Shown here: one piece after another, positions 20,426-32,282 of the stretch
How positions within the stretch are numbered: the stretch's first letter is position 1
Layout of the letters: every line of letters starts with the position of its first letter
NCBI GenBank assembly: GCA_039704465.1
Contig: JASFAU010000006.1
Span: 1 to 64,000, forward strand
Reading direction: 5' to 3'
Length of the DNA: 64,000 bases
DNA from: Plasmodiophora brassicae
Lineage: Eukaryota; Endomyxa; Phytomyxea; Plasmodiophorida; Plasmodiophoridae
The notes under the pieces: generated by a model
Seen by the model: the letters and a program-made list of their open reading frames with translations, nothing else
The model's database searches: none
Told to the model about the DNA's origin: nothing
Translations under genes and position numbers: made by a program

Positions 20426-21926
20426 ACGTTGTCCTCCCCAGCAATGTGCTCAATGTGAAAATCTAGGTCGATAATCTGAAGTCGCCAGCGCTCCAAGCGA
20501 TCGCCGGTCGTCCGACTAATTCGTGCAACCGAGGCTGGGTTCAGAATGAAAACCAAATTACGGTGGTCTGTGAAGATTCGAAGTGCCAGCTTTGACATAG
20601 AGATGAAGTGTCTGAGGCGATAGCAGCCTTCAATGATGGCGTAGGCCTCCTTCTCAATGGTCGCCCACTTCAATTGAGAACCACGGAATGTCCCCGAGAT
20701 GAACGACAAAGGTTCGTGGTGTTGCTCACCGTACGGGAGATCAATATCTTCCGGAGGGATCTGCGACAGGAAAACAGACCAGAAACGGTCACTCGCATCC
20801 GGAAAGAGACACATGATCCATTCGTCCTTGGTGTGCGCCAGCGTCATGGCCTCCGATAGTCGATGCTTCAGAGAATTGAAACTGGTGAGATGGTCAGTGG
20901 TCCAGCCGATGTCGGCTAAACGAACTCGACGTAGGTGTGATTTCTTCAGACTGCTGACAGAACGAGAAGCGGACAGAAGTAGATCCTGTAGCGGATGAAC
21001 ATGTGCCGCGAATTGAGGGATAACAGAACGGACCCAATTGAGGCCCGAGAGGAACTGTTGGAGATCAGCAGCCGTGATAGGAGTTGATAGATCGTGCAAG
21101 GCGTTGAGATACGAGCGATCGAACGACACTCCATCAGCGGATATAACGCGACCGCACCATGTCACTGAAGTGAGATATAACTGGCAGCGATCAGGGTTGA
21201 GTTTAACTCCAAACTCGTCGAAAGCGTTGAGAAGAGATTCGAGTGTGTCCATGTAGGCTCCGAATCCAGATACGTAGCCGAGGATATCGTCGATCCAGAG
21301 TAGGGCGCAGATATATAGAAGTTTCCCCAACACCTGTTGCATTCCCGCCTGGAACGCAAACACGCAATCAGCGATTCCCTGGATGATGCGCCTGGGTGTA
21401 AACGTGGCGATGTGCGTCATGAACGAGCAGGCCTCCTGCGAATCAGGTGCAACGGAAATTGCCAATAGCCTTTAAAGGCATCGAACAGCATGAAGATGGT
21501 CGCGGAACGTAGGTAGGTCAGGATGATGTCGATGTGAGGCATCGGCCATGCAATGCGTTCGGTCTGTTTGTTGACGGCTTCATTGATGTCGACGGTCAGC
21601 CGATGGCCGCGAACCTCCGTGTCCTTCTTGTCGACGACCAGACACGGCGACGCGTACCTGCTGTGCGGATTGCGGTACACAAAATCGTTTTCCGCCAAGG
21701 TTCCTACGTGATCATCCATGAATTTTTGATGTTCGAGGGTATACCTTCGTGTTCGGCAACGAACAGGACGAGCATCTGCTTTGAAGTGTAGTTTCAGTGG
21801 ACTTACTTTCGCAGGTGGATCACGGCCAAGCTTCGTTCGCCATATGTCTTTGTGTCGATTGACAGTTGTGCGTAGACGCGGGACTTGATCGTTAGGGAAA
21901 CCGGAGTCAGTTGCACGTTGTATCAT
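20305..21926 (-). CDS. Outer element reverse transcriptase and RNase H
   Basis: The first part (21926-21417) has the RT N-terminus up to MLFDAFKGYWQFP. One base appears missing near 21459, after which the frame continues from 21465 to 20305. The catalytic motif is LLWIDDILGY (W-I-D-D in place of the usual Y-x-D-D). RNase H follows with FPDASD, the SGTFRGSQLKWATIEKEAY helix and FTDHRNLVF. The RT frame begins two bases out of phase with gag-protease, 3 bp after its stop, so expression would need a -1 shift or reinitiation at ATG 21926. Confidence 0.82.
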
Positions 21927-21931
21927 CCGGT

Positions 21932-23665
21932 CTATTGCCCTGTCCCGTCTGTATCGGAGTGTTCTCCGATTTCGACATCATAGTCGTCACCCGGATCATT
22001 GGTGTCCAATTGGGGCTCATGATCGCGAGTTGTTCCACTTACCTCCGGGTGTCTTACCGCTCTCATCGTGATCCCTTGACCACCTGGGGCGTGACGTTCC
22101 GGGGTCGGATCCGCTTCGATGATGATAGGACCATTTGCCTCGATTAACATCTCCTTCAGTTGTGTAGCTGGATTGATACCCAACGCGTCCAGTTCCGGGG
22201 CTCCTAAAAGGACAATGTCATCAGATAGGTCTTCGCGACATACGTTGATTTCCCGCCCGCGTAGATGTGCAGGTTTGCCATGCGAAGGTGGGACAATGGT
22301 GATGTCCACGATCGCTGTGGCGACAATTGTTGTCGTAGCCCCGATCGTTGCAAGTTTCGCCTCCGTTGGATGGTCGAACACTTTGACTGGGACATGCTGG
22401 ATGGCTTGAATCCGTAGCAGTTGCGATTGCGAAATGACGGTCTTCGTCGCACCACTATCGGCTTCGAATGGAAGGTCGAGCGAGTTCTGGAAGCGAAGTC
22501 TCATAGGGGACGGTGTTGACGGCGACGGCGGGCCCATGCGCTTTGCCGTGTCTGCGTTGCCCTTACTCTCCTCCTTCTCTTTGCGCTCTTTCTGGAACTT
22601 TTCAATGGCAGCTTTGCGTTCTCCTTGAGTTGCCTTCGGGCACACTTGGACCCAGTGCTGCTCCTTGCAGATTAGGCAACCTGCCTTTGGAGGATCCTTA
22701 CCTTCGAAACGTTTTCGGATGTGCTCGGGGATGTCCCTCGATTCGTCTTTCGTTTGCGATGTGGACGATTGAGCTGTCTTCAGTCCGATCGGATTTGTCG
22801 GATGCTTGCCGCCATTCCTATTCGGAGCAACAACGTCCTTACCTTTCTTACCTGCAGGTGGGGACATGGTCTGCGCTGGAGACTTCTTCTTCTCAGCTTG
22901 CAGCCGGAAGTGTTTGTCCTGCTCTTTGGCAAGACGGTCGACGAGGTCGAAGAATTTGAGCTCGTCCTTCTCAGCGTCCCTGCACCCTCCGAACTCGATC
23001 GCGCGTTCGACTAGAACCGCAAGGTCAGTGGGACGGATACCTCCGCGTAATACCTTGATCTTGCGCTTGGTTCCTTTCGTTCCTTTGGCGTATGTGTCTT
23101 GTAGCCCATAGTCGTCGATTAGCTCATCGAACTTGGCGAAGAAAGACGTGACACGTTCCTCAATACTCTTGATTGACAGGTTCATGACCACTGTCTTCGT
23201 GAGAAGCGCCTTGATGTCTGTCGAACTCTCGACATCAGCCTCCCTGCGTTGGACTGACCTCAAGTAGCTCATGATGTCGCCATCCGTGATCGTGCTGGCG
23301 GGTTGACGTAGGCGATATTTCGACATCCCTCTGAGGACGTCCTCGGTAATGCATGACTTCACCGTTGGCGGATGAATATCCTCCTTGTAGATCAGTCGGC
23401 GCTCGTTAACGATCTCGACGTGTTTCCTATATTTCTTGAGGAAATCGTTAATTCCGTCCTTGGCCGTAAGGCTCAGGGTACGTAGGATGGGCGGTTTCAA
23501 AGGCATAAAGATCGGGCTCTTACCGTGCAGGTTTGTTGACTGAAGCCCTCGATCGATTTCGTCATCTGTCGACGATTCATGCTCCTTGGCCTCGGCGTCG
23601 GAGTTGGTCCTGGCGTCGTCCTCCATCTGTAGACGAACGGGCGCTCTGCGGCCACCTCCTGCCAT
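21932..23665 (-). CDS. gag: Outer element Gag-protease polyprotein
   Basis: 577 residues from ATG 23665, uninterrupted. An acidic N-terminus is followed by a helical capsid-like region (SPIFMPLKPPILRTLSLTAK…), a Lys-rich basic stretch and a zinc knuckle CLICKEQHWVQVC (CX2CX3HX4C, one residue shorter than the canonical form) near residue 327. The retropepsin motif FEADSGATKTVIS lies near residue 402 and LLGAPELDALGI about 85 residues later. Gag and protease share one frame here, unlike in the nested element. Confidence 0.82.
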   Translation of the reverse strand: MAGGGRRAPVRLQMEDDARTNSDAEAKEHESSTDDEIDRGLQSTNLHGKSPIFMPLKPPILRTLSLTAKDGINDFLKKYRKHVEIVNERRLIYKEDIHPPTVKSCITEDVLRGMSKYRLRQPASTITDGDIMSYLRSVQRREADVESSTDIKALLTKTVVMNLSIKSIEERVTSFFAKFDELIDDYGLQDTYAKGTKGTKRKIKVLRGGIRPTDLAVLVERAIEFGGCRDAEKDELKFFDLVDRLAKEQDKHFRLQAEKKKSPAQTMSPPAGKKGKDVVAPNRNGGKHPTNPIGLKTAQSSTSQTKDESRDIPEHIRKRFEGKDPPKAGCLICKEQHWVQVCPKATQGERKAAIEKFQKERKEKEESKGNADTAKRMGPPSPSTPSPMRLRFQNSLDLPFEADSGATKTVISQSQLLRIQAIQHVPVKVFDHPTEAKLATIGATTTIVATAIVDITIVPPSHGKPAHLRGREINVCREDLSDDIVLLGAPELDALGINPATQLKEMLIEANGPIIIEADPTPERHAPGGQGITMRAVRHPEVSGTTRDHEPQLDTNDPGDDYDVEIGEHSDTDGTGQ

Positions 23666-23708
23666 TAAGTGAGTTCGTTTGCTTGGGGCTCTTTGCGCAA
23701 GAAGCTTC

Positions 23709-23905
23709 TGTGCTAACGCCGCCGCTGCCCACTACGGGGGCGGTCGGTCGCAAGAGTCGGCGCCTGGTGATATAACGAACTGATGTATTTGGACAGGATC
23801 GTCACAGCAAGGGCCGCTGCGGGGTCGAGTACGGTCATGATCATGTGACCGGGTGGCAGCAGCATCTGAGCAGCATCATCTGAGTACTGGTACTCTGGAT
23901 GAACA
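23709..23905 (-). repeat. 5' LTR of the outer element (197 bp)
   Basis: Identical by eye to 13033-13229. In element orientation it is the 5' LTR. GGACG follows at 23906-23910 and rejoins the satellite in register. Confidence 0.93.
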
Positions 23906-26900
23906 GGACGCCGTCACCGCCGCCGACCAACTGTCAACAGCCGCGTCTCGAATCGACAGGCAACCGGCACACGTACTGAAAGGGCGTTGGAAATGCTGTC
24001 CGATGCTCCTGGTTTCAGAGCAATATGGAATTTCCCGACGGTGAACAGCACGCAGATGCACAGCAGTTCTCAGCGGACGCCGTCACCGCCGCCGACCAAC
24101 TGTCAACAGCCGCGTCTCGAATCGACAGGCAACCGGCACACGTACTGAAAGGGCGTTGGAAATGCTGTCCGATGCTCCTGGTTTCAGAGCAATATGGAAT
24201 TTCCCGACGGCGAACAGCACGCAGATGCACAGCAGTTCTCAGCGGACGCCGTCACCGCCGCCGACCAACTGTCAACAGCCGCGTCTCGAATCGACAGGCA
24301 ACCGGCACACGTACTGAAAGGGCGTTGGAAATGCTGTCCGATGCTCCTGGTTTCAGAGCAATATGGAATTTCCCGACGGCGAACAGCACGCAGATGCACA
24401 GCAGTTCTCAGCGGACGCCGTCACCGCCGCCGACCAACTGTCAACAGCCGCGTCTCGAATCGACAGGCAACCGGCACACGTACTGAAAGGGCGTTGGAAA
24501 TGCTGTCCGATGCTCCTGGTTTCAGAGCAATATGGAATTTCCCGACGGCGAACAGCACGCAGATGCACAGCAGTTCTCAGCGGACGCCGTCACCGCCGCC
24601 GACCAACTGTCAACAGCCGCGTCTCGAATCGACAGGCAACCGGCACACGTACTGAAAGGGCGTTGGAAATGCTGTCCGATGCTCCTGGTTTCAGAGCAAT
24701 ATGGAATTTCCCGACGGTGAACTGCACGCAGATGCACAGCAGTTCTCAGCGGACGCCGTCACCGCCGCCGACCAACTGTCAACAGCCGCGTCTCGAATCG
24801 ACAGGCAACCGGCACACGTACTGAAAGGGCGTTGGAAATGCTGTCCGATGCTCCTGGTTTCAGAGCAATATGGAATTTCCCGACGGTGAACAGCACGCAG
24901 ATGCACAGCAGTTCTCAGCGGACGCCGTCACCGCCGCCGACCAACTGTCAACAGCCGCGTCTCGAATCGACAGGCAACCGGCACACGTACTGAAAGGGCG
25001 TTGGAAATGCTGTCCGATGCTCCTGGTTTCAGAGCAATATGGAATTTCCCGACGGCGAACAGCACGCAGATGCACAGCAGTTCTCAGCGGACGCCGTCAC
25101 CGCCGCCGACCAACTGTCAACAGCCGCGTCTCGAATCGACAGGCAACCGGCACACGTACTGAAAGGGCGTTGGAAATGCTGTCCGATGCTCCTGGTTTCA
25201 GAGCAATATGGAATTTCCCGACGGCGAACAGCACGCAGATGCACAGCAGTTCTCAGCGGACGCCGTCACCGCCGCCGACCAACTGTCAACAGCCGCGTCT
25301 CGAATCGACAGGCAACCGGCACACGTACTGAAAGGGCGTTGGAAATGCTGTCCGATGCTCCTGGTTTCAGAGCAATATGGAATTTCCCGACGGTGAACTG
25401 CACGCAGATGCACAGCAGTTCTCAGCGGACGCCGTCACCGCCGCCGACCAACTGTCAACAGCCGCGTCTCGAATCGACAGGCAACCGGCACACGTACTGA
25501 AAGGGCGTTGGAAATGCTGTCCGATGCTCCTGGGTTCAGAGCAATATGGAATTTCCCGAAGGCGAACAGCACGCAGATGCACAGCAGTTCTCAGCGGACG
25601 CCGTCACCGCCGCCGACCAACTGTCAACAGCCGCGTCTCGAATCGACAGGCAACCGGCACACGTACTGAAAGGGCGTTGGAAATGCTGTCCGATGCTCCT
25701 GGTTTCAGAGCAATATGGAATTTCCCGACGGTGAACAGCACGCAGATGCACAGCAGTTCTCAGCGGACGCCGTCACCGCCGCCGACCAACTGTCAACAGC
25801 CGCGTCTCGAATCGACAGGCAACCGGCACACGTACTGAAAGGGCGTTGGAAATGCTGTCCGATGCTCCTGGTTTCAGAGCAATATGGAATTTCCCGACGG
25901 CGAACAGCACGCAGATGCACAGCAGTTCTCAGCGGACGCCGTCACCGCCGCCGACCAACTGTCAACAGCCGCGTCTCGAATCGACAGGCAACCGGCACAC
26001 GTACTGAAAGGGCGTTGGAAATGCTGTCCGATGCTCCTGGTTTCAGAGCAATATGGAATTTCCCGACGGCGAACAGCACGCAGATGCACAGCAGTTCTCA
26101 GCGGACGCCGTCACCGCCGCCGACCAACTGTCAACAGCCGCGTCTCGAATCGACAGGCAACCGGCACACGTACTGAAAGGGCGTTGGAAATGCTGTCCGA
26201 TGCTCCTGGTTTCAGAGCAATATGGAATTTCCCGACGGCGAACAGCACGCAGATGCACAGCAGTTCTCAGCGGACGCCGTCACCGCCGCCGACCAACTGT
26301 CAACAGCCGCGTCTCGAATCGACAGGCAACCGGCACACGTACTGAAAGGGCGTTGGAAATGCTGTCCGATGCTCCTGGTTTCAGAGCAATATGGAATTTC
26401 CCGACGGCGAACAGCACGCAGATGCACAGCAGTTCTCAGCGGACGCCGTCACCGCCGCCGACCAACTGTCAACAGCCGCGTCTCGAATCGACAGGCAACC
26501 GGCACACGTACTGAAAGGGCGTTGGAAATGCTGTCCGATGCTCCTGGTTTCAGAGCAATATGGAATTTCCCGACGGTGAACAGCACGCAGATGCACAGCA
26601 GTTCTCAGCGGACGCCGTCACCGCCGCCGACCAACTGTCAACAGCCGCGTCTCGAATCGACAGGCAACCGGCACACGTACTGAAAGGGCGTTGGAAATGC
26701 TGTCCGATGCTCCTGGGTTCAGAGCAATATGGAATTTCCCGAAGGCGAACAGCACGCAGATGCACAGCAGTTCTCAGCGGACGCCGTCACCGCCGCCGAC
26801 CAACTGTCAACAGCCGCGTCTCGAATCGACAGGCAACCGGCACACGTACTGAAAGGGCGTTGGAAATGCTGTCCGATGCTCCTGGTTTCAGAGCAATATG

Positions 26901-28964
26901 GAATTTCCCGACGGTGAACAGCACGCAGATGCACAGCAGTTCTCAGCGGACGCCGTCACCGCCGCCGACCAACTGTCAACAGCCGCGTCTCGAATCGACA
27001 GGCAACCGGCACACGTACTGAAAGGGCGTTGGAAATGCTGTCCGATGCTCCTGGTTTCAGAGCAATATGGAATTTCCCGACGGCGAACAGCACGCAGATG
27101 CACAGCAGTTCTCAGCGGACGCCGTCACCGCCGCCGACCAACTGTCAACAGCCGCGTCTCGAATCGACAGGCAACCGGCACACGTACTGAAAGGGCGTTG
27201 GAAATGCTGTCCGATGCTCCTGGTTTCAGAGCAATATGGAATTTCCCGACGGCGAACAGCACGCAGATGCACAGCAGTTCTCAGCGGACGCCGTCACCGC
27301 CGCCGACCAACTGTCAACAGCCGCGTCTCGAATCGACAGGCAACCGGCACACGTACTGAAAGGGCGTTGGAAATGCTGTCCGATGCTCCTGGTTTCAGAG
27401 CAATATGGAATTTCCCGACGGTGAACTGCACGCAGATGCACACAGTTCTCAGCGGACGCCGTCACCGCCGCCGACCAACTGTCAACAGCCGCGTCTCGAA
27501 TCGACAGGCAACCGGCACACGTACTGAAAGGGCGTTGGAAATGCTGTCCGATGCTCCTGGGTTCAGAGCAATATGGAATTTCCCGAAGGCGAACAGCACG
27601 CAGATGCACAGCAGTTCTCAGCGGACGCCGTCACCGCCGCCGACCAACTGTCAACAGCCGCGTCTCGAATCGACAGGCAACCGGCACACGTACTGAAAGG
27701 GCGTTGGAAATGCTGTCCGATGCTCCTGGTTTCAGAGCAATATGGAATTTCCCGACGGTGAACAGCACGCAGATGCACAGCAGTTCTCAGCGGACGCCGT
27801 CACCGCCGCCGACCAACTGTCAACAGCCGCGTCTCGAATCGACAGGCAACCGGCACACGTACTGAAAGGGCGTTGGAAATGCTGTCCGATGCTCCTGGTT
27901 TCAGAGCAATATGGAATTTCCCGACGGCGAACAGCACGCAGATGCACAGCAGTTTCTCAGCGGACGCCGTCACCGCCGCCGACCAACTGTCAACAGCCGC
28001 GTCTCGAATCGACAGGCAACCGGCACACGTACTGAAAGGGCGTTGGAAATGCTGTCCGATGCTCCTGGTTTCAGAGCAATATGGAATTTCCCGACGGCGA
28101 ACAGCACGCAGATGCACAGCAGTTCTCAGCGGACGCCGTCACCGCCGCCGACCAACTGTCAACAGCCGCGTCTCGAATCGACAGGCAACCGGCACACGTA
28201 CTGAAAGGGCGTTGGAAATGCTGTCCGATGCTCCTGGGTTCAGAGCAATATGGAATTTCCCGAAGGCGAACAGCACGCAGATGCACAGCAGTTCTCAGCG
28301 GACGCCGTCACCGCCGCCGACCAACTGTCAACAGCCGCGTCTCGAATCGACAGGCAACCGGCACACGTACTGAAAGGGCGTTGGAAATGCTGTCCGATGC
28401 TCCTGGTTTCAGAGCAATATGGAATTTCCCGACGGCGAACAGCACGCAGATGCACAGCAGTTCTCAGCGGACGCCGTCACCGCCGCCGACCAACTGTCAA
28501 CAGCCGCGTCTCGAATCGACAGGCAACCGGCACACGTACTGAAAGGGCGTTGGAAATGCTGTCCGATGCTCCTGGTTTCAGAGCAATATGGAATTTCCCG
28601 ACGGCGAACAGCACGCAGATGCACAGCAGTTCTCAGCGGACGCCGTCACCGCCGCCGACCAACTGTCAACAGCCGCGTCTCGAATCGACAGGCAACCGGC
28701 ACACGTACTGAAAGGGCGTTGGAAATGCTGTCCGATGCTCCTGGTTTCAGAGCAATATGGAATTTCCCGAACGCCGTCACCGCCGCCGACCAACTGTCAA
28801 CAGCCGCGTCTCGAATCGACAGGCAACCGGCACACGTACTGAAAGGGCGTTGGAAATGCTGTCCGATGCTCCTGGTTTCAGAGCAATATGGAATTTACCG
28901 AAGGCGAACAGCACGCAGATGCACAGCAGTTCTCAGCGGACGCCGTCACCGCCGCCGACCAACT
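23906..28964. repeat. 169-bp subtelomeric satellite array, right block
   Basis: Continuation of the left array, about 30 units, mostly one homogeneous monomer type (CCGATGCTCCTGG variant) without the clear 507-bp periodicity of the left block. Minor damage: a 2-bp deletion near 27440, an extra T near 27955, and a unit lacking about 84 bp near 28768. The array stops mid-unit at AACT/AGATCT (28964/28965). Confidence 0.97.
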
Positions 28965-29736
28965 AGATCTCCAGTGCGATCGGAGGGCGCTGACGATGCA
29001 AAGGCAACATAGAAATCACAGGATGAACAGCACGCATGTAGCGTCGCCTGGGTAACAGTGTATGGCAACCAACACGGCCATAAAGAAGGTACATCTTAGG
29101 GAACGAGGCCGGTCGGCTGGGTGCGGTTGTGCAGCTTCAGGGTCAAATCACCAGCAGCGCAGGAGGGTCACTGGGCACGGATGGCATGAACACCTGGACA
29201 CCGAATTCCGAGCGGGTACATCAGGACGGCGGCGTAAACCGACGCAATGCATGACGACGTCCGCACGCACGCCAGACGTGGATGTAGTACAAACGGAAAC
29301 GCGGTTCACCTGTCAGGGACCTTAGCCATGAGTCACACCGGCTAAACGAAGTGCTGCTGGCGCCGACGCATCGTGCCCAGACCCTGACTGAAATGCGGAA
29401 GGGCTGAAGCGGGCGCTCTAGCCATGGTTGATCATCAGGGCGCAGGTTTGCTGGAGAACGAGACGCCAGGCGATGCCATCCATGATTCGCAGGCAGTGTC
29501 AAAAGAGTCCATACGCGGCATTTTGCGCACTCCCACGGAGTTCAGTTCTGACTTAGTGAAATCAGCAAATCTGCCCAAGCGGGCTACATTCTCGGTGATA
29601 CGAAAAGAACGGTGGCACATGTGCCAAATGAAACAGCCCAGCTGCCTCTGATTTTTCCTGCTCTTTCCAACGGTACCGTTGTGCTCAGCTGATGGTGGCC
29701 CAAACTCGCAAACAACCCCTTGTAACTCCGTGGCCA
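28965..29736. other. Non-repeat spacer between satellite and integrase relic
   Basis: No convincing gene is visible. Short frames on both strands lack recognisable motifs. This is the first single-copy-looking sequence inward of the telomere. Confidence 0.5.
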
Positions 29737-30099
29737 GATTTTATTCCCTGCAAGGAGTCCACCACGGCGGAACAGCTGGCGGACCTGTTCATCAGCAACG
29801 TCTTCCGCCTTCATGGTCTCCCAGATGACGTTACATCTGACCGAGGACCCCAATTTGTGTCCAAATTCTGGCGACAGCTCCTGGATCGCCTCGGCACCCG
29901 TCGAAACCTGTCTTCAGCTCGGCATCCGGCCGAGAGTGATGGCCAGACCGAACGGGTGAACCAAGTCGTGGAGCAGTACTTGCGGTGCTACGTCAACTAT
30001 CAGCAAGACGACTGGGCGCAACGTCTTCCCATCGCAGAGTTCGCATATAACAACGCCAGCCACAGCGCCACCGGTACATCCCTTTTCATGGCCAACTAG
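29737..30099 (+). pseudogene. Ty3/gypsy integrase relic
   Basis: An isolated piece of integrase core starting DFIPCKESTTAEQLAD, with VTSDRGPQF (second catalytic Asp) and [11 protein letters not shown] (catalytic Glu), ending in a stop after TSLFMAN at 30099. It is related to, but clearly different from, the nested element's integrase. No LTR, RT or chromodomain accompanies it, and one residue is inserted or lost around GTRRNLSSARHPAESD. It is a fragment of an older insertion. Confidence 0.8.
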
Positions 30100-30477
30100 C
30101 GCGAATCGCGGCCATCGTATCTGCGCGTGACAACACGCCCCCGTGAGTCAACCGTCTACCCGCACGATGTCCAAGTTCCGGTTGCGCGTGCGCCTGGTCA
30201 GCGTAGCGGGGCACGTCTCACTCGCAGAAAAGGCATTTGCTTCAGACACGCCGCCCCCACGTACGACTCTGCAGGTACCGATGGAAGGCACCGGATCGGC
30301 TGCGGCGGTAGGCGATGCAACGCCATCGCCATCATTCCCGAACGGGCGCCCAGCTGGAGGGTCGTGGCCGAGACAGCCGACGACGCCAACGAGATCGAGG
30401 AGACCGTCGCGCCCAGCGTCCAGCAGAGCAACACTTCCGGTCGTCACGTATCCCATGTCGATCACGACCCCGTTGCC

Positions 30478-31646
30478 ATGCCTGTCCGGCCGCTGTACCG
30501 CAAGCACATGTACGACCATGACGGGGACCACGCTGACGACCATATCGAGGTGCCCTGGTATCGCAACGTGCTGACGCTGCGTTTCGTCGCCATGTTCCTC
30601 CTGACCGCCTTCTACTTCTTCGTGGAGCTCATCTTTGGGATGCTAACGGGGTCCCTGGCGCTGGTCGCCGACGCCATGCACATGTTCAGCGACCTGATCG
30701 CGCTGCTCGTCGGGCACTACGCCATGAAGGCGGCCCGGAAGCCGACCTCGTACCGGTGCACGTACGGGCAGGTCCGCATGGAGGTGATCGCTCGCTGATG
30801 AACGCCACGTTCATGCTCAGCATCTGTCTGACCATGGTCCTCGACGCGATCAACAAGTTCCTGGAAGGGCAGGGTGACCAGCGCCTGGCCGCCAATGCCG
30901 ACCTGCTCATCATCGTCTGCGTCGTCGGCCTGGCGCTCAGCATCTTCGGCATGGTCCTGTTCGGCCACGGGCCCGCCGGCGCGGATGACGCACACGCGCA
31001 CGACGATGGGCATTCGCATTCGCGCTCGCTGATGTCGCGGTGCCTTCCGGCGAACCTGAACCTACGCGGCGTTGTCGTCCATGTCATCGGCGACGCTCTG
31101 ACGAACATCGCCCGTGATCGTCAGCTCGCTGACCATCAAATACTGCCAGCGCGACTGGCGCCTGTGGGCGGATCCCGTCTCGACGATCGCCATCTCGGTC
31201 ATCATCGTCGTGACGACGGTGCTGCTAGTCAAGGAGGCCAGCATCATCCTCCTGCAGCAGACGTCCGACTACATCCGCCCCGGCAGCTCATCTGTGACAT
31301 GCTGAAGGTCGACGGCGTCCACGAGGTCCACGAGTTGCACATCTGGGCGCTGACGACGTCCAAGTTCGTTGCATCGGTCCACGTCTGCATCGGGGCCGAC
31401 GCCGACTTCGACCTGATCTGCGACAGGCTCAAGTTCGTTCTGCACGCGTTCGACATCCACTCGTCGACGATCCAGCCGGAGCGTCTGCAGCCGGGCGCCG
31501 ACATCCGTCGGGACAACGCGCACATGGTGTCCGGGAACCCGTGCTCGGAGCCCATCTGCTCCGACGGGCAGGCCTGCCTCGACAGCATGTGCTGTGTGCG
31601 ACCCGACCAGGTCATCTCCAAGGTCGCCAAGAAGCATCGCGACTGA
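30478..31646 (+). pseudogene. Cation diffusion facilitator (ZnT-like zinc transporter) with three frame breaks
   Basis: Encodes a CDF transporter. A His/Asp-rich N-terminus leads to membrane helices (FVAMFLLTAFYFFVELIFG), the zinc-site helix LVADAMHMFSD (HxxxD), a His-rich loop (DDAHAHDDGHSHS), the second site HVIGDALTNI (HxxxD) and a cytosolic domain (VHEVHELHIWAL). The conserved protein jumps frame near 30791 (one base short), near 31111 (one extra C in GCCCGTG) and near 31282 (one base short). Product: vesicular or Golgi zinc importer by family. The frame is open upstream to 30127 without ATG, so an upstream exon is possible. The breaks mean decay or sequence error. Confidence 0.75.
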
Positions 31647-32282
31647 TGCTGCCCACGTGTATTATTCTACCGATACACATACACGATCTATGCTGACGTC
31701 AAGTCGGGAGTGACGCTGCCTAGGTTCGTGTCCTGTGTTGGCAGGTTGAAGATTTCCCTGCGCATGAACCAACGATGTCGATCACGTAGGCGTACAATGA
31801 CGGTAATCGTGTATGGTTGGCGAAGAACAACGGCGGGACGGAGTACATGGGCAACATATGCATATTCAATGTCGCCGGAAGCTACAGCGGCGAGAGAAGA
31901 TTCGCGTCCAGGATCCTCAGAGCATTGTGAGCACTGGTCCCTGCAGTGCAATTCGATTACGTTCCTTATCGAGATACTACCAGTCCGTACAGAAAACGTC
32001 CGCTCTGGACCTGCATGACTGGAGGCGCATGCACTTTGTGCTAACCAGCTGTGTCGACATCCGACAGCCCGTATCTGCTCTGTACCGCGCGTGGCTCAAC
32101 TCGTCGCCAAGTCGACGGAGACGGACCAATGGGATAGGTACGGCGACCATTCGAGGAGAGGATTGGGGAGGCACAGCGAGCGAGACCGCTAGTTTTGTAT
32201 GCTAAATTAACTTGTCATTCATGTGGCCGGCGAACGCTCAGCTGCCGCAGAGGAAGTCGATCAGCTTCCGTAGCTGGGTAGC
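31647..32282. other. Intergenic spacer
   Basis: No gene supported. Short overlapping frames on both strands have no recognisable motif. Confidence 0.4.

Larger units (their letters stand above)
13033..23905 (-). mobile_element. Outer Ty3/gypsy-type LTR retrotransposon, minus strand, interrupted by a nested element
   Basis: Flanked by 197-bp LTRs (13033-13229 and 23709-23905) identical by eye, starting TGTGCTAACG and ending GGATGAACA. Each flank carries GGACG (13028-13032 and 23906-23910), a 5-bp target duplication inside the satellite. On the minus strand: gag-protease, RT, RNase H, integrase and a chromodomain. CACGGGGAG lies next to the 3' LTR (13230-13238) as a likely polypurine tract. 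No tRNA-type primer site starting TGG follows the 5' LTR. Without the nested insertion it is about 5.3 kb. Identical LTRs indicate recent insertion. Confidence 0.93.

Noticed and set aside
23680..23709. tRNA or self-complementary primer site in the outer element
   Set aside because: The bases after the 5' LTR (GAAGCTTCTTGCGC) do not begin TGG and have no 11-nt complement in the LTR, so no priming mechanism can be assigned.
4192..28964. Dozens of overlapping 150-270 residue frames on the plus strand and 71-residue frames on the minus strand within the satellite
   Set aside because: The unit is 169 bp (1 modulo 3), so each repeat is read in successive frames until a shared stop. The same peptides recur at exact repeat spacing in several frames, showing they are products of the repeat, not genes.
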